DNA from: Thecamonas trahens ATCC 50062
Taxonomy: Eukaryota; Apusozoa; Apusomonadida; Apusomonadidae
Direction: 5' to 3'
DNA length: 35,664 bases
NCBI RefSeq assembly: GCF_000142905.1
Contig: NW_013657659.1
Location: forward strand, 258,315 to 293,978
Below the pieces are notes generated by a model. It ran no database searches. It was not told where the DNA came from and saw nothing but the letters and a program-made list of their open reading frames with translations. Positions 35,525-35,664 of the stretch are shown in pieces. A program made the translations under genes and the position numbers. How positions within the stretch are numbered: the first letter of the stretch is position 1; each line of letters starts with the position of its first letter.

Positions 35525-35664
35525 GGTCGGGGTGAGGAGGGGTGTTGGTTGTGTCGGAGTGGTGGTGGGGGGTGGGGGGGGAGAGGGGTGCAGGCGGCGG
35601 GGGTTCGGACCCGGCCGAGACACTGGACGCATGCAGGCACCAAGGGAGCAAAGGGGGAGAGAGG
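35525..35664. other. 5' flank of the tail-anchored protein gene
   Basis: G-rich plus strand (pyrimidine-rich on the transcribed side), as upstream of several other genes here. Probably the leader and promoter. The GGGTTCGGACCC at ~35600 mimics a tRNA T-arm but has no surrounding cloverleaf. Confidence 0.4.

Noticed and set aside
35590-35620. tRNA T-arm-like GGGTTCGGACCC
   Set aside because: The stem does not extend to five pairs, and no acceptor stem, D-arm or anticodon arm fits around it.

Overview
The window is nuclear DNA from a GC-rich, gene-dense unicellular eukaryote. The evidence is spliceosomal introns (GTACGT-type donors, TAG acceptors), mitochondrial targeting leaders, and eukaryote-only families: VPS41, SOAT, SERAC1, NDUFA8, CLN6, LSH/DDM1 and a MYCBP2-type ligase. 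An apusomonad flagellate such as Thecamonas would fit, but that is inference from composition and gene content. The start is a poly-G run and positions 17537-18181 are a 645-base assembly gap. I see no operons, phage, IS elements, CRISPR arrays or convincing tRNA/rRNA genes. Neighbouring genes are often convergent, with 20-90 bases between stop codons, or divergent across pyrimidine-rich or repeat-filled promoters.

Layout. 480-2741 (+): lipid-anchored, probably inactive histone-deacetylase-fold protein with a coiled-coil tail. 2773-5187 (-): SERAC1-like esterase. 5341-5878: 13-bp minisatellite. 5961-6603 (+): ankyrin-repeat gene with two frame breaks. 7008-7973 (-): NFU1. 8087-9866 (-): spliced Q-rich coiled-coil protein. 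10134-11133 (-): spliced TPR protein. 11270-12988 (-): sterol O-acyltransferase. 13534-16614 (+): spliced VPS41. 16536-17388 (-): cathepsin B-like protease whose first exon lies in the gap. 18269-18955 (+) and 22364-23023 (-): two paralogous small secreted proteins. 19049-20218 (-): Gly-rich low-complexity protein. 21227-22339 (+): 2OG-Fe(II) oxygenase. 23424-24656 (+): CLN6. 24746-25471 (-): spliced NDUFA8. 25682-28663 (-): large secreted protein. 28934-30160 (-): Ser/Asp/Gly-repeat protein. 30551-32550 (+): E3 ligase joining an RBR-type RING1-IBR to a MYCBP2-type RING and tandem-cysteine module. 32715-34869 (+): LSH/DDM1 SNF2 ATPase. 34892-35524 (-): tail-anchored protein.

Themes. Several products act in mitochondria (SERAC1, NFU1, NDUFA8) or in lysosome, ER and lipid biology (VPS41, cathepsin B, CLN6, SOAT, SERAC1). 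This looks like chance proximity in a compact genome. The most unusual item is the hybrid E3 ligase; next is the catalytically degenerate, probably membrane-anchored HDAC-like protein.

Caution on quality. At least six genes carry one-base frame breaks inside otherwise well conserved sequence, several of them in homopolymer runs that look one base short. I treat these as probable sequence errors rather than pseudogenes and give spans across them.
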